A program made the position numbers and the translations under genes. Shown here in pieces: positions 43,730 to 51,965 of a DNA stretch of 64,000 nucleotides. Under the pieces are notes generated by a model that worked only from the letters and a program-made list of their open reading frames with translations, had not been told where the DNA came from and made no database searches. Origin of the DNA: Pseudomonas lini (lineage in GTDB: Bacteria > Pseudomonadota > Gammaproteobacteria > Pseudomonadales > Pseudomonadaceae); contig NZ_JYLB01000001.1 of NCBI RefSeq assembly GCF_001042905.1, positions 620,001 through 684,000 on the forward strand, read 5' to 3'. Each line of letters begins with the position of its first letter. Within the stretch, counting starts at the first letter, position 1.

Positions 43730-45277
43730 TTAATGATCACTTAATGCTCTAATGAAATCTGCGCCGGGCATCGGCCGGCCAAACAGATAACCCTGCAGGT
43801 AGTTCACGCCGTGGGCCGTCAAATAGTCACTTTGTTCTACGGTTTCCACGCCTTCGGCGACGATACCCAGATCGAGTTTGGCCGAGAGTTCGATGATGCT
43901 GTCCAGAATGTGTCGGGAGAGGGCGTCGACGCCAATCATTGCGACGAAACTCTGGTCGATTTTCAGGAAGTCCACATTGAACTGACGCAAATAACCCAGG
44001 CTTGAGTGACCGGTGCCAAAGTCATCGATCGCGATCATCACGCCCAACCCGTGAAGTTGCTCGAACAATTGCAAGGTGATGGGTGTCGGCTCGATGAGTT
44101 CGCGTTCGGTCAACTCCAGCACCAGGTCGACGCTGCCCGGTGCGAAAGCGCTGAGGAATTCACGGCAGTCCTCAACCAGCTCAAGATCCCGGCAGTGACT
44201 GGCGGTGATGTTGATGCCAATGTGAAATGGCCCGTTGAACGATGCCGACAAGGGTGCCAGCAATGCGGAGGTCTGTCGCATCAAGGAGCGAGTCATCGGC
44301 ACGATCAACCCGGAGTGTTCGGCAAACGGGATGAACAGATCAGGGCGCACCAAGCCTTCCTTGGGATGTTTCCAGCGCATCAATACTTCGGCGCCGGACC
44401 ACTGCTTATTGTCGCCATGCACCACGGGCTGAAAATACGGAATGAACTCTGCTGCCTCCAGCGCCCGCTGCATTTCACGGCTGGGCGATGTCGAGCGCTT
44501 CTGCAGGACATGGCCGATCGAGCTTGAGACCACACCGAAAAACAACAGCAGACTGAACAATGGCGGGTACTCATTGCGCATGTAACGCCAGGTTTCTCCT
44601 TCGGAAAAACCGGCGGTCACCGTAAAGGCATAGCGCGCAGACGTCAGCGTATTTTGCGCGACTGGCAAGATGGGCAGGGCATCGCCGTGAACCTTGCCGT
44701 CGGCGGACAACCAATAAGGGCCGACTCGCAGCATCAATTGTGTTTTTCGACCGATCAGGCGTAGCACGTGACTCAGGTGATAACCGTTCAGGGTGGTCAA
44801 TGCGCCCTGGCTTCCTTCACTGAGCCGATACACCAGTAATGCGGTCTCAGGCGTGACAGGATTACCGTTCATAAGCCATAACTTGCCATGTGTGTAGTCG
44901 CCGGGATTGACCTTTTCCTGATAGTCACCGAATAACGAACTGCAATAGAGGTTGTTGTTCCACACAAGGTTGGTCGAGCGCACAAAGGGCCGTCGGGTGA
45001 CCTGTTCGCGCAAGGCCAGTTTGACGTCATTGCAGTTTTGGCCGGCCAGCGGCAATAGCTCTTGCGCCGCTTGGGCGGTGTTGTCGAGCATCAACTCGAA
45101 TTGGCGAATGGCTTCTTCGCCAGTCAATTCAGTACTTTGCTTGAGGGTACGTTCAGCCTGCAGATAGAGAATGGCGACTCCCAGCAACACCGGAAGCAAT
45201 CCGCTCAAAACAGTGAAAACGATCCGGGTGCCACGTTTACGGCGGCTTTTGACGTTCAGTGGCATTCGCAAATCCAT
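43730..45277 (-). CDS. c-di-GMP phosphodiesterase, CSS-motif periplasmic sensor with EAL domain
   Basis: The protein is 515 residues with membrane helices at about 18-40 and 238-260. The loop between them contains the CSS motif (LYCSSLFG), a redox-sensing disulfide element. The EAL domain follows with catalytic residues (AEVLMRW in place of EAL, NITASH, LELTERELIE, IDDFGTG, LKIDQSFV, AEGVET), so hydrolysis of c-di-GMP to pGpG is expected. An ATG at 45265 has a better spaced GGA and may be the real start. Confidence 0.92.
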   Translation of the reverse strand: MDLRMPLNVKSRRKRGTRIVFTVLSGLLPVLLGVAILYLQAERTLKQSTELTGEEAIRQFELMLDNTAQAAQELLPLAGQNCNDVKLALREQVTRRPFVRSTNLVWNNNLYCSSLFGDYQEKVNPGDYTHGKLWLMNGNPVTPETALLVYRLSEGSQGALTTLNGYHLSHVLRLIGRKTQLMLRVGPYWLSADGKVHGDALPILPVAQNTLTSARYAFTVTAGFSEGETWRYMRNEYPPLFSLLLFFGVVSSSIGHVLQKRSTSPSREMQRALEAAEFIPYFQPVVHGDNKQWSGAEVLMRWKHPKEGLVRPDLFIPFAEHSGLIVPMTRSLMRQTSALLAPLSASFNGPFHIGINITASHCRDLELVEDCREFLSAFAPGSVDLVLELTERELIEPTPITLQLFEQLHGLGVMIAIDDFGTGHSSLGYLRQFNVDFLKIDQSFVAMIGVDALSRHILDSIIELSAKLDLGIVAEGVETVEQSDYLTAHGVNYLQGYLFGRPMPGADFIRALSDH

Positions 45278-45359
45278 CGCGATAAAAGAGGGCTCTCAAA
45301 GGCTGGCAGGGCGACGCGCCTCCTTAAAGCGTTCAGCCATGATAGATGGCCGACGGCAC

Positions 45360-46241
45360 TTATGCCGCCTGACGATCATTCAGACTTGAGGCCAGTTTGA
45401 TAAAGGCCAGCGTCGCAGGTGATGACTGACGCTGATCGAGCACCGCCAGCCCGACCTGTCGGCTGACCGGTGGCGACAGCGGTTTTTTCACGTAGCGGTT
45501 GTCGTTGTCGTCAGGCAAAGAGCCTTCGGCGACAACGGTCAGGGCATCGCCACGGCCGACGGTGTCCAGCGTGCTGATCAATTGCGAGCAGCGATAACGG
45601 ATGTTCGGCGTCAACCGCGCCGCACTAAATAGGCGCGACACCAGTTCCGAAGAGCCGGCTTCGGTCAGCACAAAAGGCTCGTGGCATAAATCGCTCAAAC
45701 TCAAGCTGTCGCGACCGGCCAGCGCATGGTCGGCAGGTAGCAGCGCGACCATCTGATCTTCGATCAGCCTAAAAGTATCGAAACGTTCCTGGGGCAACAC
45801 CACGAAGCCGATGTCGATACGCCGTTCTTCCAGCCACTGGATCACCTGGCGATCCGGCCCTTCGTCGATGTGAACCTCGATGCCCGGGTGGGCGGCGCGG
45901 TAATGTTGAAGGATCTTCGGCAACAGTTTGATCGATGAAGTCGGACCGAACGAGCCAATGCGCAAGGTTCCGCGTTTCATTCCGCGAGCATCGGCCGCCT
46001 CCTGGCGCAACGTGTTGGCCAGCCCGAGCATCGCCCGCGCGCGCAGTAATAGCTGCTGGCCGATGTCACTCAGCTCGACCTGGGACTGATGCCGACGCAG
46101 CAGTTCGACGCCCAATTCCTGTTCCAGCGACTTGAGCGCGTGGGATACCGCGGATTGGGAAATCTCCAAACGATGGGCCGCCGCCGTGAAGCCGCGCAGT
46201 TCGGCCACCAGCGAGAAAATCTCGAGTTGAGTCAGGGTCAT
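45360..46241 (-). CDS. LysR-family regulator
   Basis: A 293-residue regulator with the N-terminal winged helix (FTAAAHRLEISQSAVSHALK SLEQELG-type motif at residues 18-45) and a periplasmic-binding-like effector domain (TLRIGSFGPTSSIKLLPKIL). It is divergent from the EamA permease 78 bases away, the usual layout for a LysR controlling its neighbour. A 6-bp palindrome covers its start codon. Confidence 0.93.
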   Translation of the reverse strand: MTLTQLEIFSLVAELRGFTAAAHRLEISQSAVSHALKSLEQELGVELLRRHQSQVELSDIGQQLLLRARAMLGLANTLRQEAADARGMKRGTLRIGSFGPTSSIKLLPKILQHYRAAHPGIEVHIDEGPDRQVIQWLEERRIDIGFVVLPQERFDTFRLIEDQMVALLPADHALAGRDSLSLSDLCHEPFVLTEAGSSELVSRLFSAARLTPNIRYRCSQLISTLDTVGRGDALTVVAEGSLPDDNDNRYVKKPLSPPVSRQVGLAVLDQRQSSPATLAFIKLASSLNDRQAA

Positions 46242-46255
46242 GAGTGTTTACTCAT
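46240..46255. promoter_or_regulatory. palindrome over the LysR start codon
   Basis: ATGAGT-gttt-ACTCAT lies in the 78-base divergent promoter region and includes the lysR start. It could be the site of negative autoregulation. Confidence 0.4.
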
Positions 46256-46319
46256 TTTACGATGATCGTGGATTAGTTGAATGATACGCCATGTGCCTGA
46301 TTTCTGATGGTGGAGACTT

Positions 46320-47267
46320 ATGACTACGTGTGAACAGACCCTGGCGAATTCCTCGGATGTACCGGTTTATCTGAAACTGGCGGCTGTCACCATGATCTGG
46401 GGCGGGACGTTCGTCGCCGGGCGATTTCTGGCTGACAGCCTCAGTCCGTTATTGGCCGCGAGCCTGCGGTTCTTGCTGGCGAGCGTGGCGTTGCTGCTGT
46501 TTTTGTTGCTGGCGCGCGTGCCTTTGGTGCGTCCCAGCCCTAGACAATGGCTGCAACTGACGCTGCTGGGGTTTTTCGGGATCTTCTTCTACAACCTGTG
46601 CTTCTTTTATGGGCTGCATTACATCAACGCGTCACGGGCGTCGTTGATCGTGGCGTTGAACCCGGCGGTGATCGGCCTGGCGTCGTGGCTGTTGTTCAAG
46701 GAGCGACTGAGCGGGGCGAAAGTGGCCGGTATCGCGATCTGCATTGCCGGCGCCAGTCTGGTGATCGTCAGTCGCAATCCGCAATTGCTGGCCGGTGGTA
46801 CAGATGCCTGGATCGGCGATCTGTTGATCTTCGGCTGCGTGCTCGGCTGGGGCATTTATTCGCTGTTCTCCAAAGGCCTGAATCAAACGCTGGGGCCGGT
46901 GCAGACGGTGACGTACTCGATTTTGCTGGGCACGCTGATGCTCTGGGTGACCACTGCCGTGCGTGGTGAGCTGAGTGTCGCGGCGCTGGTCGAACTCGGC
47001 ACGCAACAATGGTTGAGCCTGATGTACCTGGGCGTACTGGGGTCGGCATTGGCCTATATTGGTTATTACGACGGTATCCGCAAAATCGGTGCGACGCGTT
47101 CGGGTGTGTTCATCGCCTTGAACCCGCTGACCGCCGTTCTGTTTGGCGCGTTGTTGCTGGGCGAGCAATTGACCCTGGTGATGTGCCTGGGCGGCGGGCT
47201 GATCCTGGCGGGGATTTTTCTGTGCAACAAACCGCTTGCACAGGCTGCGAAAAGGGGGATTTTATAA
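46320..47267 (+). CDS. EamA-family (DMT) permease
   Basis: A 315-residue protein with ten predicted helices in two EamA repeats (first with VTMIWGGTFVAGRFLADSLS, second with LLIFGCVLGWGIYSLFSKGL). Members export amino acids, metabolites or drugs. The neighbouring LysR regulator probably controls it. The substrate is not predictable. Confidence 0.9.
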   Translation: MTTCEQTLANSSDVPVYLKLAAVTMIWGGTFVAGRFLADSLSPLLAASLRFLLASVALLLFLLLARVPLVRPSPRQWLQLTLLGFFGIFFYNLCFFYGLHYINASRASLIVALNPAVIGLASWLLFKERLSGAKVAGIAICIAGASLVIVSRNPQLLAGGTDAWIGDLLIFGCVLGWGIYSLFSKGLNQTLGPVQTVTYSILLGTLMLWVTTAVRGELSVAALVELGTQQWLSLMYLGVLGSALAYIGYYDGIRKIGATRSGVFIALNPLTAVLFGALLLGEQLTLVMCLGGGLILAGIFLCNKPLAQAAKRGIL

Positions 47268-47371
47268 GAAGGATGGACAACTGATTTACGCTGTGTAGAA
47301 TCGGGTTACGCATATAAGAATAATCGTCTTCTGGCAGCAGAAGCCTCGCCCGTAATAGCCTTGGGTCGACA

Positions 47372-47476
47372 ATGAAGATATTTGGGTTTCAATTGATCTA
47401 CGGTGACTTCCTCGCCCGCAGCGTGCGGGGCATCTCCTGCGCGCCACCCGCCGGTCTCAGCATTGCTAGCAACTAA
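47372..47476 (+). CDS. short ORF upstream of hpd (34 aa)
   Basis: A 34-codon frame (KIFGFQLIYGDFLARSVRGI ... PPAGLSIASN) located 38 bases before hpd. I recall near-identical short frames at many Pseudomonas loci, so this may be a dispersed small gene or repeat rather than an hpd leader peptide. There is no strong SD. The rest of 47268-47513 holds no recognised feature. Confidence 0.4.
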   Translation: MKIFGFQLIYGDFLARSVRGISCAPPAGLSIASN

Positions 47477-47513
47477 CGATCCGTTAATTGATAAGAAATG
47501 ATGAGGCGCCAAA

Positions 47514-48590
47514 ATGGCAGATTTATACGAAAACCCAATGGGCCTGATGGGCTTTGAGTTCATCGAATTCGCATCGCCGACCCCTAACACCCTGGAGCCG
47601 ATCTTCGAGATCATAGGCTTCAGTAAGGTCGCGACGCACCGTTCCAAAGACGTGCACCTGTATCGCCAGGGCGCGATCAACCTGATCCTCAACAATGAAC
47701 CGAACAGCGTGGCGTCGTACTTCGCGGCCGAGCATGGCCCGTCGGTATGCGGCATGGCGTTCCGCGTCAAGGATTCGCAAAAGGCCTACAAGCGTGCCCT
47801 GGAACTCGGTGCCCAACCGATCCACATCGAAACCGGTCCGATGGAACTGCATCTGCCAGCGATCAAAGGCATCGGCGGCGCGCCGCTGTACCTGATCGAC
47901 CGTTTCGGCGAAGGCAGTTCGATCTACGATATCGACTTCGTATTCATCGAAGGCGTGGATCGCAACCCGGTCGGTGCCGGCCTGAAGATCATTGATCACC
48001 TGACCCACAACGTGTATCGCGGTCGCATGGCCTACTGGGCCAACTTCTACGAGAAGCTGTTCAACTTCCGCGAAATCCGTTACTTCGACATCAAAGGCGA
48101 ATACACCGGCCTGACTTCCAAGGCCATGACCGCGCCAGACGGCATGATTCGTATCCCGCTGAACGAAGAGTCCTCCAAGGGCGCCGGGCAGATCGAAGAG
48201 TTCCTGATGCAGTTCAACGGTGAGGGCATCCAGCACGTGGCCTTCCTCAGCGATGACCTGATCAAGACCTGGGATCACTTGAAAAGCATCGGCATGCGCT
48301 TCATGACGCCGCCGCCAGACACCTACTACGAAATGCTCGAAGGCCGTTTGCCGAACCACGGCGAGCCGGTCAACGAATTGCAAGCGCGGGGCATTTTGCT
48401 GGACGGTTCGTCCGAGTCGGGCGACAAGCGTCTGCTGCTGCAGATCTTCTCGGAAACCCTGATGGGCCCGGTGTTCTTCGAATTCATCCAGCGTAAAGGC
48501 GACGATGGTTTCGGCGAAGGCAACTTCAAGGCGCTGTTCGAATCGATCGAACGTGATCAGGTTCGTCGGGGTGTGCTCTCCACTGATTAA
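47514..48590 (+). CDS. hpd: 4-hydroxyphenylpyruvate dioxygenase
   Basis: A 358-residue non-heme iron enzyme of tyrosine catabolism forming homogentisate. Vicinal-oxygen-chelate repeats carry the iron ligands in [14 protein letters not shown] (His), [13 protein letters not shown] (His) and [20 protein letters not shown] (Glu). The start [19 protein letters not shown] is typical of pseudomonads. It is monocistronic with its own terminator. Homogentisate dioxygenase genes are not in the window. Confidence 0.96.
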   Translation: MADLYENPMGLMGFEFIEFASPTPNTLEPIFEIIGFSKVATHRSKDVHLYRQGAINLILNNEPNSVASYFAAEHGPSVCGMAFRVKDSQKAYKRALELGAQPIHIETGPMELHLPAIKGIGGAPLYLIDRFGEGSSIYDIDFVFIEGVDRNPVGAGLKIIDHLTHNVYRGRMAYWANFYEKLFNFREIRYFDIKGEYTGLTSKAMTAPDGMIRIPLNEESSKGAGQIEEFLMQFNGEGIQHVAFLSDDLIKTWDHLKSIGMRFMTPPPDTYYEMLEGRLPNHGEPVNELQARGILLDGSSESGDKRLLLQIFSETLMGPVFFEFIQRKGDDGFGEGNFKALFESIERDQVRRGVLSTD

Positions 48591-48605
48591 CCCGTTTCAA
48601 GCGTG

Positions 48606-48638
48606 AAAAAAGCCCGGTTGTTGACCGGGCTTTTTTTT
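48606..48638 (+). terminator. terminator of hpd
   Basis: AAAAAAGCCCGGT/ACCGGGCTTTTTTTT with a 5-base loop, 16 bases after the stop. Confidence 0.95.
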
Positions 48639-48639
48639 A

Positions 48640-48744
48640 GATCAAAAGATCGCAGCCTTCGGCAGCTCCTACAGGTGCGTGTTCATCCGCAAATATCGCG
48701 GCGAGCACGGTTAATGTAGGAGCTGCCGAAGGCTGCGATCTTTT
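48640..48744. repeat. REP doublet, TAGGAGCTGCCGAAGGCTGCGA family
   Basis: GATCAAAAGATCGCAGCCTT and its complement enclose about 40 bases between the convergent hpd and rarD genes. Confidence 0.9.
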
Positions 48745-48747
48745 GCG

Positions 48748-49629
48748 TTATGGACGTCGATGACGCATCAAATGCTTGAACCCTTCAAACACCAACACCA
48801 GCACCGCCAACCAGATCGGAATATAGGTCAGCCATTCGCCGGCCTTGATACTTTCCCCCAGCAGTAACGCCACGCCGAGCAACAGCACCGGCTCAACGTA
48901 ACTCAACAACCCGAACAGGCTGAACGGCAGCAGTCGGCTGGCAATGATGTAGACCACCAGCGCCGAAGCGCTGATCACCCCGAGCAGCGGGATCAACAGC
49001 GACAGCCACGGATGTTGATCAAACACGCCAAAACCTTGTTCACCGCCCTGCACGAACCAGAACGCCACCGGCAGCATCAACGCCATGTCCAGCCACAGCC
49101 CGCCAAGGTTGTCCGTGGCCAGGCGCTTGCGCAGGATGAAATAGATCGGATAGCCAACCACCACCAGCAAGGTCGCCCAGGAAAAACCACCGACCTGATA
49201 CAGCTCGTTGAGCACGCCGAGGCTGGCGAAGAACACGGCTATTTTCTGCAGATAGGAAAGACGCTCGCCATAGGCGATTCGCCCGGTCAGGACCATCGAC
49301 AGCGGCAACAGAAAATACCCCAGCGATACATCGAGGCTATAGCCGTTGAGCGGTGCCCACATGAACAACCAGAGTTGCAGGCCCAGCAGCACTGCAGAGC
49401 CAATCAGCCCGACAATCAGCTTCGGCTTGCCAGCCAGCCGCCGAACAAGCTCGACCACGCGCTTCCATTCGCCGGACACCACCATGAACACAGTCATGCA
49501 CGGCGCGGTCAGCAGCATCCGCCAGCCGAAGATCTCCACGCCGCTCAAGGGGGAGAGCAACGAGGTGTAGTAATACATGACGGCAAACAGCACTGAGGCC
49601 GAAACCGATAGAGCGATACCTTTAGACAA
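48748..49629 (-). CDS. rarD: RarD-type EamA permease
   Basis: A 293-residue ten-helix DMT protein with RarD-like signatures: SVLFAVMYYYTSLLSPLSGV, EIFGWRMLLTAPCM, NGYSLDVSLGYFLLPLSMVL and ASRLLPFSLFGLLSYVEPVL. RarD was named for chloramphenicol sensitivity, but its natural substrate is unknown. It ends right at a REP element. Confidence 0.87.
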   Translation of the reverse strand: MSKGIALSVSASVLFAVMYYYTSLLSPLSGVEIFGWRMLLTAPCMTVFMVVSGEWKRVVELVRRLAGKPKLIVGLIGSAVLLGLQLWLFMWAPLNGYSLDVSLGYFLLPLSMVLTGRIAYGERLSYLQKIAVFFASLGVLNELYQVGGFSWATLLVVVGYPIYFILRKRLATDNLGGLWLDMALMLPVAFWFVQGGEQGFGVFDQHPWLSLLIPLLGVISASALVVYIIASRLLPFSLFGLLSYVEPVLLLGVALLLGESIKAGEWLTYIPIWLAVLVLVFEGFKHLMRHRRP

Positions 49630-49741
49630 ACTGCCCTCGCGGGTTGACGGTCAAACGGGCCGCGCAGGATACGTGGTTTTTGTGCTGAATATTGGCCGCA
49701 TGATCAATATTTCCAACATTGTGGTTGAATGTTGCATCGCT

Positions 49742-49831
49742 ATCGCAGGCAAGCCAGCTCCCACAGGGTCTGAGCCAAAGCATAGTCAGCAGACAGGAAC
49801 AAAACCTGTGGGAGCGAGCCTGCTCGCGATA
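49742..49831. repeat. REP doublet in reversed arrangement
   Basis: Here the complementary arm (TCGCAGGCAAGCCAGCTCCC) comes first and GTGGGAGCGAGCCTGCTCGC second, the opposite order to the other doublets of this family. The arms are more diverged. It lies between rarD's promoter side and the aldo/keto reductase 3' end. Confidence 0.75.
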
Positions 49832-49835
49832 AATC

Positions 49836-50849
49836 TCAAGCCGTGCGCGGTTTACGACCTGACACAAAGTGGCTCACGTCATTGAACCCCGGTGTCGACG
49901 CATGCCCCGGCGTCACCAGCGAATCAATAAACGCCTCATCCTCAGTCGTGATCTTCACCGCCAGCGCCTTGGTGTATGCATCCCATTGTTGCTCAGTACG
50001 AGGCCCGACGATGGCAGAAGTCACGGCGCCATTGTTCAGCACCCAGGCAATCGCGAACTCGACGATGCCCACGCCACGGCCCTGGGTGTATTCCTGGATC
50101 TGCTGGGCAATGCGCAGCGACTCAACCCGCCATTCGGTTTCCAGGATGCGCTTGTCCTGACGGCCGGCGCGGCTGTTGGCGTCCGGTTTCACGTCCGGCG
50201 CGTACTTGCCGCTGAGCACACCGCGTGCCAGCGGACTGTAAGGCACCACGCCGAGTCCATAGTTTTGCGCGGAGGTGATCTGCTCGGTTTCCGCCTGACG
50301 GTTGACGATGTTGTACAGCGGCTGGCTGATGACCGGCCTGTCGACACCGAGTTTGTCGGCCACACGAATCACTTCAGCGATGCGCCAGCCACGGTAGTTC
50401 GACAGGCCCCAGTAGCGAACCTTGCCCTGGCGAATCAAATCGCCGATGGCCGACACCGTGACTTCCAGCGGTGTGTCGTGGTCTTCGCGGTGCAGGTAAT
50501 AGATGTCCAGATAATCGGTGCCCAACCGCGTCAGGCTGGCATCGATGCCGTTGAACAGGTGCTTGCGGCTGAGGCCGCTGCGGTTCGGTACGCCGTCCAC
50601 CGGGCCGAAACCGACTTTGGTGGCGAGAACCCATTCGTGGCGGTTGCCGGCAATCGCTTCGCCGACGATCTCTTCGGAGCGGCCGTTGGTGTACACGTCC
50701 GCGGTGTCGATGAAGTTGATGCCCTGGTCCCAGGCCTTGTCGATGATTCGCAGGGAATCTTCGGTGCTGGTCTGTTCGCCAAACATCATGGTGCCCAATG
50801 TGAGGGTCGACACCTGTAAACCCGAATGACCCAGCGTGCGATAGCTCAT
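49836..50849 (-). CDS. aldo/keto reductase
   Basis: A 337-residue NADPH-dependent TIM-barrel reductase. The catalytic tetrad is visible: Asp and Tyr in FIDTADVYTNG, Lys in VLATKVGFGP, and His in IYYLHREDHD; the cofactor region is SAIVGPRTEQQW. It reduces aldehydes or ketones. It begins 33 bases after the LodB-like flavoprotein on the same strand, so it is probably the third gene of that operon and could handle the aldehyde formed by the oxidase. That link is inferred. Confidence 0.9.
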   Translation of the reverse strand: MSYRTLGHSGLQVSTLTLGTMMFGEQTSTEDSLRIIDKAWDQGINFIDTADVYTNGRSEEIVGEAIAGNRHEWVLATKVGFGPVDGVPNRSGLSRKHLFNGIDASLTRLGTDYLDIYYLHREDHDTPLEVTVSAIGDLIRQGKVRYWGLSNYRGWRIAEVIRVADKLGVDRPVISQPLYNIVNRQAETEQITSAQNYGLGVVPYSPLARGVLSGKYAPDVKPDANSRAGRQDKRILETEWRVESLRIAQQIQEYTQGRGVGIVEFAIAWVLNNGAVTSAIVGPRTEQQWDAYTKALAVKITTEDEAFIDSLVTPGHASTPGFNDVSHFVSGRKPRTA

Positions 50850-50882
50850 GATGAAATCCTTTTACCGGTGGGAAAGGGTCAA

Positions 50883-51965
50883 TCAAATACCATAAGCGCT
50901 GCATGTATCAATCTGAATTATCAACGCAGGTCCATGGCTGACAGCCAACCAACGGGGTGGCGCCTGATGGGCTGCGTACAGCTCACGCATTTTTTCCATG
51001 TCACGCACAAACCAACTGTTCAGCCAATGTCGGTACTGCTGTTGGATCGTGCGATGGTGGGCGGGGTGATCCAGGAGGTTGACGACCGCGTGAGCGGCCA
51101 TCATCCCGGACATGATTGCCTTGAGCACGCCATGAGAGGCTCCTGGATCAATTACAGAGGCCGCATCGCCGACCATGAAGTAACCGGCCCCGGCGCAATG
51201 GCGACAGGCTCGCCAGGTGACATCCACACCTCGTATTTTAGAGAAGTCATGCAGGTGCTCGAACGCTGACGGTGGTTGTCTGTTCGTCGGTTGACGACTG
51301 TCGAAGTTCAAGCGAGTCCAGGTGTACGAATCGGCGCCGATTTGCGCGATCCAGTACCAGCCATCTTTATCCGCAATGATATGGGGCGTCTCATCACACA
51401 CAGCAGATGTACCCCGGGCATAACCATACATCGCGAGCAATCGCGGTGAAAACGCCAGACGTTCCAATGCCAATTGCCGCGCAAGCCAGCCATTGCCGCC
51501 GCTGGCGTCAATCATGTACGAGCAAGGGAAAACACCTTTGTCTGTTTCTACCCCGATCACGGAGTCGTCTTTGCGGATGACCTTTTTGGCGCGGCAAGGT
51601 CGCACGACGGATACACCTGATGCCTGAGCCTGGCTGAGTAACAGACTGTCGAACAGGCGCCGGGGGATTTGAAAGCCACGCCATGGATTATCGGGCTCGC
51701 CACCGAAAGCATTGAAATGACGTTCTGTACCCCATTGCACCCAGTTTCCGGTATGCCGAATAAAACTCCCCTGCAAAATCTCATGGGCTATACCCAGTTG
51801 TTGCAGCAACGGTTCGATTCCGGGAGGCAGGGTTTCACCGGGCCGATCACGGCAAACGGCTGATTGTTCAAGTAACGCCACGCGCAAACCATGTTGTGCG
51901 CAGAAAATCGCGGCGGCGCTGCCTGCCGGGCCGGCACCGACGATCACAACATCATGCTTACTCAA
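50883..51965 (-). CDS. LodB-like FAD-dependent oxidoreductase, TTG start
   Basis: A 360-residue flavoprotein of the tryptophan-halogenase/geranylgeranyl-reductase superfamily. The FAD motif VVIVGAGPAGSAAAIFCAQH is near the start, MIDASGGNGWLARQL is in the middle, and GYFMVGDAASVIDPGASHGV binds FAD. The frame begins with TTG at 51965, overlapping the oxidase stop by 8 bases; a GTG at 51947 would truncate the first beta strand. In LodA/LodB systems the flavoprotein is needed to form the cysteine tryptophylquinone cofactor of its partner. Confidence 0.82.
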   Translation of the reverse strand: MSKHDVVIVGAGPAGSAAAIFCAQHGLRVALLEQSAVCRDRPGETLPPGIEPLLQQLGIAHEILQGSFIRHTGNWVQWGTERHFNAFGGEPDNPWRGFQIPRRLFDSLLLSQAQASGVSVVRPCRAKKVIRKDDSVIGVETDKGVFPCSYMIDASGGNGWLARQLALERLAFSPRLLAMYGYARGTSAVCDETPHIIADKDGWYWIAQIGADSYTWTRLNFDSRQPTNRQPPSAFEHLHDFSKIRGVDVTWRACRHCAGAGYFMVGDAASVIDPGASHGVLKAIMSGMMAAHAVVNLLDHPAHHRTIQQQYRHWLNSWFVRDMEKMRELYAAHQAPPRWLAVSHGPALIIQIDTCSAYGI

